Source of the DNA: Amphirosellinia nigrospora
Lineage: Eukaryota; Ascomycota; Sordariomycetes; Xylariales; Xylariaceae
Direction: 5' to 3'
DNA length: 64,000 nt
Assembly (NCBI GenBank): GCA_004123355.1
Contig: SCHM01000001.1
Coordinates: 5,882,001-5,946,000, forward strand
Shown here: piece by piece, positions 12,791 through 25,100 of the stretch
Numbering within the stretch: the stretch's first letter is position 1
How the letters are laid out: the number at the start of each line of letters is the position of its first letter
Notes under the pieces: model-generated
Seen by the model: only the letters and a program-made list of their open reading frames with translations
The model's database searches: none
What the model was told of the DNA's origin: nothing
Program-made: the position numbers and the translations under genes

Positions 12791-13776
12791 TCAAATCTTG
12801 CTCAAAAGCCCCGACAGCGCCGTCTTCGTATCAGCCCCGGTTTCCTTGACCAGCTTCACAATGTCCCTGAACTCGGCGATGTTCGCGTCCCCCATCGTCT
12901 CGTAGAGCCAGCTCTCCGAGGTCGTCACCACGACGCCCTCGGCGCGCAGCCGCGCGAGCGCGACGGGGACCTCCTCCTCGTTGCAGCTGCTCACGCCGTC
13001 GGCGAGCACGTAGACGCGGTGGCCCCGCGCGAGCAGGTCGAGCGCCGTCTGCGTGACGCAGATGTGGCTCTCGATGCCACGATGACGACCTCGCGCTTTA
13101 TCGCCCCCGTCGGGGAAGAAGAAGAGAATAGCGCATGCGAGGATACCTCGGGCACCATCATGCTGAAGTACGTCTTGTCCGCCTGCACGGCCGCGTCCTT
13201 GATCAGTGGCGATAGCTCCGATACCGTCGGGCCGAGCCTCGCTGCGTTTTGTGTCGTTACGACGACGGGGATCTGCAGGATCTGGGCTGCGCGGAGGACC
13301 TTTTGGGATGTGAGGAGGCTGGTTGGGGGGGCGGAGTGTTAGTATACCGCAAGGAAGGAGATCAGAGAGCAGCGCTGGTTATTTGAGGTGGTGGTTATAT
13401 GTAGCTCCAAATTCTGTTGTGCGCTTGAGCGCTTGCGTCGAGCTTGTTCACGTGTGTGGGTTTATTCATCGTACATTTTGTCAAACTGCCATATTGCATT
13501 GCGGAACTTCTCTTGAAGATCGCATACGCTGTTGTTGGATATCGTCAGCCCTCTCGACCTCAAACATCATGCCATCGAAGGGACTCGTTAATCTTTAACC
13601 ACACCAGACTGCTGGTGTAATTAAATAACGAGTAAAGATATATATCATATCTTTATAGAGCTTACTAACAAGATGACAGGGTTGTCTATACATGATTGGG
13701 TCAGCGTTGCTGTTAATAAAACGGGCGTAAGCGAATAGTTATATAACTCACGCAGCCGTCTCGAAGGTGCCGACAT
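12791..13776 (-). CDS. Isochorismatase-fold cysteine hydrolase (YcaC/ISOC type)
   Basis: Small alpha/beta hydrolase of unknown substrate; relatives include nicotinamidases and isochorismatases. Four exons were assembled on the minus strand: 13776-13752, 13685-13670 (a 16-nt micro-exon), 13528-13475 and 13318-12791, reading MSAPSRRLHNPVIF, then VCDLQEKFRNAIWQFDK, then the main domain; about 207 aa. Catalytic triad candidates are Asp of VCDLQEKF, a Lys before the core, and Cys of ESHICVTQTAL. The C-terminal TSESWLYETMGDA and ADTKTALS are typical of this fungal family. One base is missing in the CC at 13077-13078, within VIVGIESH; without it the frame breaks just before the nucleophile Cys. Likely cytosolic or mitochondrial (isochorismatase-domain 2 type); cellular role unknown. 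Confidence 0.8.
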
Positions 13777-14429
13777 GGTAGATAACGATCTCGGGCCGAG
13801 GGGGAGTGCTGAGAGACGAGGAGGACGAAATCCGAATCTGAAATGTTGATAGGCTTGGATCGTTCCCCGTCCTCTCAATGTGACGTGAAAAAAGGACATA
13901 GGTTGCGTGGTTGTTGTGTGTATAATACCTTTAAAAGTTTACTCCAGAAAAACCCCCAAGGAAATTGGTAGAGAACCTGAGATAGATCCCGAATCCCGAG
14001 ACATGATACATACCGTACTCGGTGATACGCTACCGGGACAATGGATGCAAAGAGCTGAGCTGCGGGGCGGGGCTGACCGCACGTGCATACGCAATGGTAG
14101 ATCTCATGGCATCATAGCTATTTTTTACTCATTGTAGGTAGATGTATTCACTTGTCTTTTTGTTCCAAGTAAATCCTATTCTGTCTTCTTGTTAGAACGG
14201 GTGAAACAATTAGGCTTCACTTTGGATCTTTCACCATAACATAGTCGAGTATACCTTCTGGGATCTAGACGAATTAGGTTTCTATATTAGATGGGGGTAA
14301 GTTCACTAAATACTAAGATCAAATATGCAACCGCAGTATGTACCTACCTTAGATACCCAACTAATCTTAGATTGGTAAACCAATACCAAAATGTGTAAAC
14401 CTCCCGTCCTATCCAACGGCAATGCGTCC
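13777..14429. other. Intergenic, no gene seen
   Basis: Promoter of the isochorismatase-fold gene on one side and the 3' end of THI6 on the other. No motif stands out. Confidence 0.55.
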
Positions 14430-16242
14430 TCACAGTATGCCAACTCGAGCTCTCGTGAGCCAGCCAAGATTCCCCTTAACCGTAGCAACCCGAATATTGT
14501 AGAGCTCGTCGAGGAAGGCCGGTACGAAGCTACCTGGCCCTTTGACATCCATCCTCTCAGCCGCCAGCTCAGCAGCAATGTTGTAGTGCAACAGACCAGC
14601 GATAGTTGCCGCGAGCTTGTCTTGGGGCCACGCCGCGATCATTGCAGATATCGTCGTCCCGAGGCAGCATCCCGTGCCCGTAACCATGCCCAGGTATTCG
14701 TGTCCGTTCTCTATCTTGTAGACGTGCCCGCCATCTGTGACGTAGTCCGTCTTCCCCGTCATGACCACGATGCTCTTCCGGAGGACGGTGAGTCTTACCA
14801 AGGCTGTCGAGAGCTCCCTGATGTCTACGTCACCTTCTGCGCTGTCCACGCCGTGTTGCTGCGCCGTCGAGCCGCCTGGTAGACAAGAGAGTATCTCGGA
14901 GCGGTTACCTTTTATTACATCGATGTAGCCGCTTCCGAGTATTTTCTTCGTAGCGTCTCTTCTCACAGTCGTGGCCCCAGCACTGTCGCAGTGTCGTATG
15001 TTAGATTTCACCTTGGGATTGGAACGTGACAATGCGAAGACTTACCCAACTGGGTCGAAAACCACAGGCCCTCCAACCGCATTATAAGCCTTGAGTGCCT
15101 TCAAATAGTTGTCCAACCCTTCCGGCGTGACAGTTCCCATGTTAATGACAAGCGCACCGCCCAGTGACGAGAGGTCCTTAGCCTCCTCGCCATAGTTCGC
15201 CATGATCGGACTGGCGCCGACACACAAGGCGACGTTGGCAGCGAAATTCTGCACGACGAGGTTGGTCATGTTGTGTGAGAGCGGTTTCCGGTGGACGACG
15301 GCCCGGATGACCTCGGGGGCCAGCTGAACCAGCTCCTCCGCGGACCGGCTCTGTCGAACGCCCGCCATGATGCCCTTGGCAAAGGCGGGCGTCGTCTTGA
15401 CGAGCCGGCTCAGCTCCCGCGCCGAGGCCTCCGGATCCGCGGCCGCCATGATGGCGCTTACGACGGCGACGCCATCGAGCCCCTTGCCGAGGACCTCGCT
15501 CTGCCACACGACGCGCGAGGTGTTGGACGCATTGATGCCGCCGATGCACACCGTCTTGACGGTGGAATGCGCCTGTATGAGTTGTAGCAGTATCTGCTGT
15601 AGGCCATCTACGCCGATGATACTCTTCGTGTTCTCCTTACTACCATGGTGCTTGGTATTAGTTCCATCTGCTCATCTGTGAGTGAGGAGATGGTTGACCT
15701 ACGTCGGGGTGGCAAAGATGGTCCGATGCCCAAGTAATCCGCCCCGCCTTCGCACGCCGCGGCCGTCTCGGCGGCGTTGCTGACCGTGACACCGATGACC
15801 TTCTCGTGGCCGAGGAGTTTCCTCGCTGACTCGATATCTGTTCCGGTGCAACGATATGCATTAGCTCCGCGCTCACACCCTCCTCCAATGGCATGCCGTG
15901 TCCGCGCTCGAAAGCGGGAATCGCCGAAAAGACACCAATGCGCACGCACGCACGTACCTAGATCGTCTTGTCCGATGTGCACCCCCTCACAGCCACGGCG
16001 AGTGCGACATCGACGCGGTCATTGATGAGCAGCGGTATGTTATACTTCTGCGTGACCGCGTGTAGCTTGCGGGCTGTTTGGACCAATATACCCGTGTCGC
16101 TCGTCTTGTCCCGGTATTGGACGCAGGTGACGCCACCCCGCAGCGCTGCCTCGACGACCTCGCAGATGTCCCTGTCGCCGAGGATGGCGGGTGTCGAGTC
16201 TGTCACCAAGTAGAGCGAATAATCGATGTCGTTTTTTGTCAT
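14430..16242 (-). CDS. THI6: Bifunctional thiamine-phosphate synthase / hydroxyethylthiazole kinase
   Basis: Joins HMP-PP and HET-P into thiamine phosphate and also phosphorylates hydroxyethylthiazole, in the cytosol. Exons on minus: 16242-15958, 15837-15703, 15639-15046, 14982-14430; about 522 aa (yeast Thi6 540). The start ATG at 16242 gives MTKNDIDYSLYLVTDS. N-terminal ThiE half: QYRDKTSD, LLINDRVDVALA, GVHIGQDDL, GVTVSNAAE, DYLGIGTIFATPT and CIGGINASN. C-terminal ThiM half: RKPLSHNMTNLVVQNFAAN, ASPIMANY, PVVFDPVGAGATTVRR, DVIKGNRSEI and the GTGCCLG kinase motif. Two bases are missing, near 15988 (before GVHIGQ) and near 15723 (in LGIG/TIF); restoring them makes every exon phase agree. No TPP riboswitch-like region was noticed upstream. 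Confidence 0.92.
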
Positions 16243-16594
16243 CTTGACATTTAGCACTCATTTCTCGGTTGTGGTAACAAGCAGCAAGGTTACCTATCTC
16301 AGTACTGTATCTTATCTCCCCAATCGGCGGTTACATCATCTGCTCTCCTTTTCACGATACCGGAAAAGTAAAAGGGAAACGAAGACATAAGACGTATATG
16401 GAACACTGCATTTTACACCCACATGGTTTTTGATACAACACAGCTTGTGAATGAATACTCTTTATTGGATTTTCCGCATTACATAAATACTACTAGCTAG
16501 AAGAATGCATCAAAACGCCGTGGCAGTGGCTGAAGAGCGCTGGTCCAAAGCTACAATCAATCAATCTTCTTCTCCTAATGGGTGAAGTAGTAAT
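16243..16594. other. Intergenic between THI6 and the next minus-strand gene
   Basis: THI6 promoter and the 3' end of the upstream neighbour. No gene or clear motif seen. Confidence 0.55.
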
Positions 16595-18543
16595 TCACTC
16601 AGCTGTCGTCGTCGGTGGCCTTGGCTTGCTCGATGGTGTCATCCACGAGAAAGCCGATGCTCCGCCGACAGGATTAGTCGATGTTCGAGGAGTATTGGAT
16701 ACGCTTCGAGGGTCACGGTTTGTTGAAGCGGCATTGGCCTCCGCCCCGCCGATTGACGTTCTCTTCGACTCCCATCGAATCGCGCTACCAGCATTTCCCT
16801 CCATCGCCGTTTGGCTCTTCCGCCGTAGCTCTCCGCTACTTCTGGGTGCTGGTGCCGGCTCGTAAGCCGCGCCTGTCCGAGCTGAAGATAATGTCGTTGA
16901 TTTTGTCGGTTTCAGGATCTTCATGCTACGCCCTCGTCCCGCAGGTTGATACCCACTCAAGGGCGCGCTCTCCTTTTGGTCGCCACCGTTGGTCACGGTT
17001 CCTTGACGCCATGAGTTCCAGATACCGCTTGCTACCGATGCGCGACGAAGACCATCACCCGAGGCATCCTGTACTGGGGTTGTGTGTCTTTATTTTTAAG
17101 ACCCGGATGCTCGGGCATGCTGTTTTCCTTTGATAGCCTCTCACTCTCGCCACCGCTCTCAGACACCGTACTAGCGTCTGCAGTTCCAAGTTGTTGGCTA
17201 GCCTGCTCCGATACAGGTGTATTAATCTCATGAGAATCCATCTCATCTTGAACTGCTTTGGTTTGTCCCAACTCAGAGGCTACATTAACAGCCGTCATCG
17301 CCTTTGACTCGCCAAGAACAAACGGACGAGCTGTGGCATTCAATTTGGGCTTCTCGGCGAATATGGCCATGGTACGAATGTTCTTGAAAGCCCCGTGGTC
17401 TTCGGGACGTACGAAGGGCACTGATAACTTCTCGCGATCACTGTTATACAGCGTCATTCGATTTTGCGAGAAAAGAATATCCGCCGAGTGCTCCCTCAGA
17501 GTCTCACTACCCACGAAAATGCGAATCGCTTTTCTTGCGTCAGCAATGTCAGGTTGATCCATGCCTACTACTTCGAAAGTGCACCCCAGACTTGGCATGT
17601 GAGGTGCGGGACTATGACCTCGTGAATTTGAATTGGATACAGTTGCTTCTGTGAGATACACGTGTAGCCGAATACGGTGGACTCCGTCCAGATCTCGGTG
17701 AATGTCATCAACTAAGTCCAAGTCTTTAATCAATGAGAAGTCTATGACAGACTTCTGCGATCCAGTACAGATGTCGGCATACAAAAGAGTGTCATGGGAA
17801 AAGTTGGGTGTGAGCCAGCATCGAACAATGGACGGAACAGAGCCCAATATGAAGAAACTCGGGGCGGTTCTGGAATGCCCACTGGTGAGTCGTCTTCGTG
17901 GCCACCAGGCGTGAAAGTAGTGTCCAAACCTAGACTACTTCCTCGCCCAGAAGCGACCGAGTGATGGGAATGCACCGAATGCACCGAATGTCCGGCTGAG
18001 CTGTGTCTGCCGTCTGATTTATGCGACATCGAACGTTCCATCATTCCATGAGTGCCTAGCCCACTTCCCGGTCGAATGGGGCCAAAATCCCCCGATTGAC
18101 GACCGCTATGCGCCCAACTAGAACCCTGCAAAGCGCTCTCGTCAAAACGCACACTGTTGGCTCTGGATGCCGCACCCCGTCGAGTAGGTTCATCTTCGGC
18201 GTCAAGGTGAAGGCTGCCCAAGAGACTCTGACCTTGCTCTTCGAAGTCATCGAAGACCTCGCTTGGTGCCATCTGTATCGGACCTGGAAACAAATAGCCA
18301 TATTAGGGAGCTGTCCGCGTTGCATGTAGTGTGTGTGGACAACGGCTTACCATGCTGCGGGGTGCCGCTTAGAGCACTCGGGAAAGGGGAGTTCCAAGCC
18401 GACTTGATGGCAGCATCATCGGCCTGCCTCTTTTCTAACCGGGAAAGTCTTTCTGAGTGGCTGTTCTGTACAACCTGCATCTGCTTGACGTCCATCTGGA
18501 CATTGTAAAGTTCGTCGCGAGTGGTCGAGAACCGAGGATCCAT
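16595..18543 (-). CDS. Conserved fungal protein of unknown function, N-terminal coiled coil (often labelled ubiquitin hydrolase-like)
   Basis: Exons 18543-18351 and 18283-16595 give about 627 aa from the ATG of MDPRFSTTRDEL; the frame extends further upstream (HRYRQLGVG), so a 5' exon may exist. Residues about 5-45 form a coiled coil (NVQMDVKQMQVVQNSHSER, RLEKRQADD). A Ser/His-rich disordered stretch follows (HSVHSHHSVASG). Then comes a folded region (GSVPSIVRCWL, DLDGVHRIRLHVYL, KAIRIFVGSETL, HSADILFSQNRMTL, KLSVPFVRPED). The tail is Ser/Pro-rich. I recognise the family as conserved in ascomycetes; some databases label it ubiquitin carboxyl-terminal hydrolase, but I see no Cys/His peptidase boxes here, so that label is doubtful. 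Bases appear missing at the GGGG of 17861-17864 and the CCC of 17058-17060. Confidence 0.7.
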
Positions 18544-20463
18544 TCCCACACCAAGCTGGCGATACCTATGAACTGAAGATCAACGAGGGCGAGGCTGTAT
18601 ACCTATAGGCACAGGGTATAGGGAGAGACGATGTATAGAGCTCTTAGAGGCAGGAACTTGGATAACTCCTGTTGGCTGCTGGCGACAGAATCGTGGGACT
18701 TGGGCTCGAAGAGCTTAGAACAACAGCTCATAACATAAGGCAAGCAGTGCAAGGAACACTCTGCGGCAGGCAGCAGGTGTATTTGAACGTACGCAGAGTC
18801 TTAGACTGAATACTACGGCCTCGAACCTGAGTTTCCAATCGATGAGGTCCACCACCACCACCTCCTCATCGCAGAGGACCCAGTGGTCGCTTCGCCAACA
18901 CAGACAACAAGACCGTCCACCGTGCCACCAGACCCTGAAGGGGCGTATATAAAATCGTAGATATATGGAGTCTAAACAGGAGCCTTCGACGGGGGCAGTG
19001 GCAGGATATAGTGTTGCGAAAGTGTCTATTGAAATCAATGACGTCTTGGAGTAGTCGTTCGAGGAAGCAGGCTCTCTTGCTTTTGAGTTCTTTGATACAG
19101 CACCAGGCGTGGTTGTAAAAACACAACAGGCAGAAACAACAACAGGATGGGAACCGGACCGTTAGTGGATCGAATTGGATAGGTGATTGATCGTATCTAC
19201 TTTGTAGCACGGGCGGTTATTGCGGCGGTGGTAGGTAGGACGAGGCGAGGCGAGACGAGACGAGACGAGCGCTTGGCGAAGCGGATTCAGTGGTGTAGAG
19301 GAAGAGGAATAGAACAAGAGATGCACGTCGCGGTGGCGGGGAGACGGCGAGACAGGGAGGCAACGGGGGAAGTAGTCGGCGGTCAACGGTGAACGGTGAA
19401 CGATGGACAGTGAACTTTGGGAGCTGATTAGTACAAGACACAATAATGGGTTGCCTCTCTTCGTAGGGGCGAGGTCCGAGACAGGAGATTCGATGCAGAA
19501 TGAGTTCGCAAAACTAATCGGAGTTGCAAATCGAACAGTGATAGTGGGCGATGATGCCTGGTAGTAACTACTCCCGTCTCAATACAGGCTCGCAGGGAGG
19601 TAGGTAGAGGTAGGTAGGTAGGTAGGTAGGTACTGTGCGCTTGACAACGAAGCATGTATGAGAGGTATACAGTAAGATCAATATGGCAGAGGTTCCAAAA
19701 CTCATATGTACGTTGCAGTACTGTACTTTTTACATGGGCTTATTAAGTCCGTTCGCAGGTATAGTACTGACTGTTGAGGTAGGTTGGTAGGTGTGTTGTC
19801 TGTATGGATGTATATATCTACACTCCCCCGGTCATATCTACACGTGTAGGCAATTCCGTCGAGAGCAGGCAATACCGACAGGGGCATCCCGCTCTGTCTG
19901 GCTAGGCAGCCCCACTTGACTTAGCCGCATTCCCATGCTGTCATACATGTAGTAGGCCCTAGCAAGGCAAGGTCAGCTGTAGAGGGGTAGGTACAGAATA
20001 CATGTCTACTACACTCCAGTCTCTACCTTAGGTACATGTAGGTAATCAGCCCCGCGTTGTCACAGTGAACATCATTGCAGATATCAGCCGAAACACACCC
20101 AGGAACATTGAACGTCCCGGCGCAGATTGGTGCTTGTACTTCTTTTTTTCACGCAGGTAATTCCTCTGAACGTTGATGTGAACACGCTAGCGCCTGGAAT
20201 CTATATATCTCATCTCTCTGAGACTCAGTGGCGGTACAACATCCCACTTACCTACACCAATCAAGCTCCCCAACCTCAAATATAGAGGGTAAAAACACAA
20301 ATTAACCGCTTCTGGTTCTGTCGCATACCAACTAGGTCTTATGCTACCTAAATATTCCCCGGATTCACTGTAGATAAACAGTCATCAACCCATGTCGTAT
20401 CAAAATGTTGATAGGAGTCAAGGAGTAAGGAAGTAAGAGGGAAAAAGAACAAGAAAACCAAGG
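18544..20463. other. Intergenic, about 1.9 kb, with simple repeats
   Basis: Upstream region of the coiled-coil gene and 3' region of the esterase gene. It holds a GACGA/GGCGA purine repeat (about 19239-19270) and a GGTA tetranucleotide repeat (19609-19632). A first non-coding or coding exon of the coiled-coil gene may lie here but was not found. Confidence 0.5.
19609..19632 (+). repeat. GGTA tetranucleotide microsatellite
   Basis: About six tandem GGTA units, preceded by imperfect copies from about 19597. The same unit appears in the palindromic TACCTAGGTA motifs found in other spacers of this window. Confidence 0.8.
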
Positions 20464-21533
20464 CTACTCACTAATTCGCCAGTCTGGGTAGACATAATAG
20501 TCACCTGGAAGTTTGATATGTGGTTCGACAATATCAAAGAAAACCTTGTACGCGTCGCCACTCATATGCAATCCGTCTGGGAGGAGCTGCTCCAGCGCGC
20601 CACGCTTGTTTCCCTCTGGGTAGCCCAGTGGTGGACCAGATGGATCATAATCAGGTGTCGTGGAGATCGCCTTCTCCATAATGGCCTTCTGGAGATCAAT
20701 CAGGACGACGCCTGACAGCTCTGCTGCGACCTGGCGAACTGTCTCTGAGTATCGAGCGCTAACAGCGGCCTTCCGAACTCGTTCTTTGTGGCCGTTCTGA
20801 ATATCGGTAGCATAGCTTTGTATTTCATCAAGTGGCGGGGGGGTAACAAGCAGAATCTTCGGGTTATGAGCCTTGATATGCTCGTGAGTGACAACTACCC
20901 TCAAATTAGAAACCATCTACCATCCATCGACAATGATTCGCAATCAATGGGCACGGACTAGCCATTCCGGGTCAAGACTTACTCTTAATCAGATTGTCTT
21001 TGTACTGTTCAATGGGCACTCCTTGGGTATTAGTGGGAATGGGTAGGCATGCATCATTTGCACCGAGGAGGATGAGCTGGTGTGGTAAGTGATCAGTAGT
21101 TTATTTACATCTTTACATCTCACAAGCCCCACCAATGACAATTCTAAGAAGATGAGAGGATACACTACGACGTACCAGATACTCGATGCGTGGATTAGTA
21201 GGGGAGGGCGGAAGGAATATCTGGGGCAGTAATTCCAAGGCATTCTTGGTGTTGTAGCCTGAGAAACCCCTGTTGATGACGTCCAGGCCTCGCACGCAAA
21301 CTACACAGCCGACGTTAACTATGAGTCAATTCCACGAGACCTTCAAGGGGACGCCGTGGCCTACTACTTACGGTGCTGGAGGGCACCTTGGAAGGAGAAT
21401 CCGTCTTGCACGTTGCTGGAGCCCTGAATGAGGGAGTCGCCGAACAGCACAACCTGATTGTATGGTTTCTAAGAAGGGTGAGCAAACTGATTAGATCAAC
21501 GGGGCACAATGTTATATAGATACTAACGGCCAT
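20464..21533 (-). CDS. IAH1: GDSL esterase, isoamyl-acetate-hydrolysing type
   Basis: SGNH/GDSL hydrolase related to yeast Iah1, which hydrolyses short acetate esters. Five exons on minus: 21533-21528 (only ATGGCC), 21468-21372, 21300-21176, 21076-20983, 20894-20464; 250 aa, no frame break. Block I GDSLIQGS carries the nucleophile Ser, block II Gly is in RGFSGYNT, block III Asn in ILLGANDA, and block V Asp/His in LPDGLHMSGDAY, so all four catalytic blocks are present. TPPPLDE follows AHNPKILLV as in the fungal family. The acceptor for the last exon is the second of two nearby TAGs; the first would give a stop. No signal peptide, so cytosolic. It starts 660 bp from UTP10, head to head. Confidence 0.87.
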
Positions 21534-22194
21534 TTTCTATATGTGTTTAGCTTGTTCACATGAAACTGTTGCCTCTGGGTAGTGGGAATGACAGTCGAAA
21601 GGATGTAAGGATGAATATCATGTCTCATATGCCGGTCTTATACTCCAAATGCAGGTATTCGTAGGGCAATGAAACGTCACGTTGTTGGTTCTCGCTTGTC
21701 TACTACGTAGGGCCAAAATTTTGACCCGTATCTAGTGGGGTGTCTACCTTGTAGTTCTCCTAACATCCTACGAACTTACGTGTGTGCTCATATGAGGTAC
21801 TTACCCACGAGAATTCCTTGCAGCGATGCAGCCACCAGGTACCAGGTCAGGACCAGGTGATAGCGATACCTACCAAAATGGCGGGGCATTCCCCTGCGCC
21901 CACTAAGTAGCACTAGACTATACTGCCTAACCTAGGATAGACTAGTCCACAGCACTACTTAAGCAGGACAAACGCCGATGATAATAATACGGTAGGCGCT
22001 GCGATATAAACCATTCTTATCGATAAATCGCAACATAGGAAAAAAGTTGCTGGGTTAGCTAGCGAAAAGAGGTAACTTAGGTATCTTCACAACAAACCAC
22101 AATTATTACAACCGGCAAAGCGGCAGCAAACCCGCATTGAGGCAGCGCCGTGTCGCAAACGCAGATGTTGACTTCCCATCGAGAATAAATCACA
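21534..22194. promoter_or_regulatory. Shared head-to-head promoter region, IAH1 and UTP10
   Basis: 661 bp separate two divergent start codons. No gene inside. No strong TATA box; no motif assignment made. Confidence 0.55.
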
Positions 22195-25100
22195 ATGGCG
22201 ACGGCGTTGGCTGCGCAATTGGCGCAGATCGCCGCCAACTCAAAGACCATCCTCGATGTCAAGGCTCAGAAGGCTGCCCACTCCAAGTCACTGATCTTCG
22301 AGCCGAGAGTTGCCGCCGTGCAGAGCTTCCAGACGCTCTATGGCATATGTCGTGAGGGCTTCGATGAGCTCTGTCAGATAGATCCCCGGTTCATCCCTTT
22401 CGGTGCCACGATATTCAGCGAACAGAGCCGGGATGAGGATCGCGTCCAGATGACTGCTGCTGAGAATGCAGAGCTCGACAAAAGGGTTGACTCGTTTCTT
22501 CGCCTAGCCGGGGCGCGTCTGCGTCTTATGCCCACCATTAAAGCGGTAGAATGGCTTATCAGGAGGTTCAGGTAAGCCCAGTGAGACAAAAGCCTGCTTC
22601 CCACTATTCGCTAAATATCGAGTAGAATTCACGAGTACAATACATCCGCCATTTTATCGACGTTTTTGCCATACCATACCATTCCAGTTTTTGTCACATT
22701 AATGTCGATACTACCTCGCGACCTCCCACAGGTCTATAAATTTTTGGATCCTTACGTGAAGTCTTTGACTTCGCCTCCACGAGCAATCCTAGTCCACCGA
22801 GCCATACATCACGCCGACTTCCTTGCCACCTTGTCCACCTACACGCTCGACACATGCCGCGCGCATCAGCATTACCCCGCATTGATATCCTTCTGGGCTG
22901 GCGTAATGACTGAGGCCGTCAATGGTATGCTGGACAGGATGCGATCTGGCCGTGCCGCCATACAAAAGAGCAATGACCAAAGTTTATTCCAGTTAATCGG
23001 GCCTACTATTGGGGATGCGCTGGTTATGTCTCAGGTGCCCAGCCTGCAGATCGCTTGCTACATGGTGATTACCGTATATGTTGCAAAGGGTGATTTGGAG
23101 GATGGCACCATCAGTGCGCTGATGGAGCAGCTTGTTGCTGGATGGACCACAGAGAGCCTGCGCCCCGGTTTGATATGTCTCTCGGTGCTTGCCCAGTACC
23201 GATCTGCCAAACAGATGTCCGGAAAGGTCACGAGAGCCTTATTGAAGGTCCAGAATCTGCCTGAGCTGCTCGCTAATATCGGCAAAGAGCATGATCTAGG
23301 GAAATTAGCAAATGGCCTATGTCTTGCACTAATAGATCGGATATATAAGAAAGGCGATTCAAGAGGTCTTCCCCTAGTCGAGCCACTTCTTCTCGCATCC
23401 GTTCTGAGCCAGCAACAGGCTGGGGTCATATTCAAGTCTCTCTTATTAGCCGCTTATAAAGTCGACAACCAAGTTGATGAAAAAGGCGAAATCCGAAAGG
23501 ATCTAGCTTCCACGATCATTCGGCTTTCTCAAGTGGAGTCGGGTGTTCGTGACGTCTTTATTCAGGCTATCAACGATACACAGGTAGACCTAGACGAATT
23601 AGAGATGAGACTAGACATACAAATCCGTCCAAAACTCCAACTGCTCGCTCAAACAAGCACAGATGTCGAGATGGCCGAAATTACTGGAGTCGAAACCCAA
23701 ACTGAGAATTTTGAAGCTGCGGTTGAACGTGTTAGCAAGATTCAAACGCAGGAAGTAGGATCATGCCTTAGATCTAAATCCTTAGATATTTTTGGCGACC
23801 TTTGTTCTGTTTACCTGTCCGCGCTAGCTGAACCGCACAACATCGCGATCTTCGACGAGATCACACCCCTTCGCCGCGAGCAAGCGATCAAAGAACCCTT
23901 CTATTTCTCGTTTCTCATGAGAATATGGTGTGGGCCATATCCGACTTTGGCCAGAGTCGGTGCCCTTGACATGGCAAAGAACCGTTTGAAACAGAGTGAC
24001 TGCAGTGGCGTCGATTATCAAGCTATCTTTCCATATGGTATGGCAGCTTTAAATGACCCGTCTAAAAAGGTCAGACGAGCTGCTGCAGATCTCATTGCAG
24101 TGCTGGGGAACTTCTACGTTGATGCCTCGGCTTCAGCGCATAAATGGGGACAGGAAGCATTGTACGATAAAACCCAATCGTTGGAGTGGATGACCCCGGA
24201 TACTTGCGAAAAGCTCCTTGGCACAATCCTTCTTCCTTCGTTAGAAGAATGCGTTTTAAACGCGGACTATATCGTTGAGATCTCGAATAGTACACTGAAC
24301 AGCGGTTCAAGGAATACCCTTGAAGGGGTCGAGAACGATAAGAAGGACCGTTTATCACATGGTATGCGGCGCTCTATCCTAGCATTCCTTGCACTACACG
24401 CCGTGTATTCTCCTCTCCTAGCTATTAAGCTCCGCCTAGGTGTTTGTCTAAAGCAGGTAAAGAGTATCTCAGGGACGTCTCGCACTCAACTCCTACTCCC
24501 ATTGCTAAAGCAATGGACTGCCTTGTCAGCTGATAAGGCCAGTCGACTCTGCTCCCTAGAGAAAATCGATGAGGCGGCAGTAAATCAAAGCAGCCTGGAA
24601 GTACTCCTACCAAATGAGAAAGAGGGTATAGAGTTCCTCCTTGAAGCGGTCCAGACCAAAGATCTTCTCTTGAGGCCTAGCTTCCTACACTCCGCCTTCC
24701 TTCGCATCCGAAATTTGTGGCCAAGCATGAAGACAGAGACAAAGCACCTTATAGCCCAAACAATGCTACAGTTGACACAGAAAGATTGGTCAGATGACCG
24801 CAGTCTAGCCTCTACAGAAGCTGCCGATCTTCTACGGAATGTTGAGCTTACAACCGATATATTGTTATACTTCTTAGAAACTTTGGAGCCGACCTCGAAG
24901 ATGGCAGATGAACCACCCCCAGGCAAACGAAGGAGGACCAGTTCCTCAGAAGCTCACCGAGGATTAGGGACGCAGGCCACACCGGAACTTAGTGCAACGC
25001 TAAAGCAAGTTACCTTCGTTCTACAGTTAGTGGAGGGATCTGAGCCCGAAAATCATCCTGAATTACTTAATGCACTTTTCAACACCTTGTCGGAGCTGCA

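Noticed and set aside
12680-13342. Plus-strand 220-codon ORF
   Set aside because: Antisense to the isochorismatase-fold gene, which has clear family motifs on the minus strand.
14430-16594. TPP riboswitch in the THI6 region
   Set aside because: No recognisable THI-element helix or conserved core around the THI6 start or its introns.
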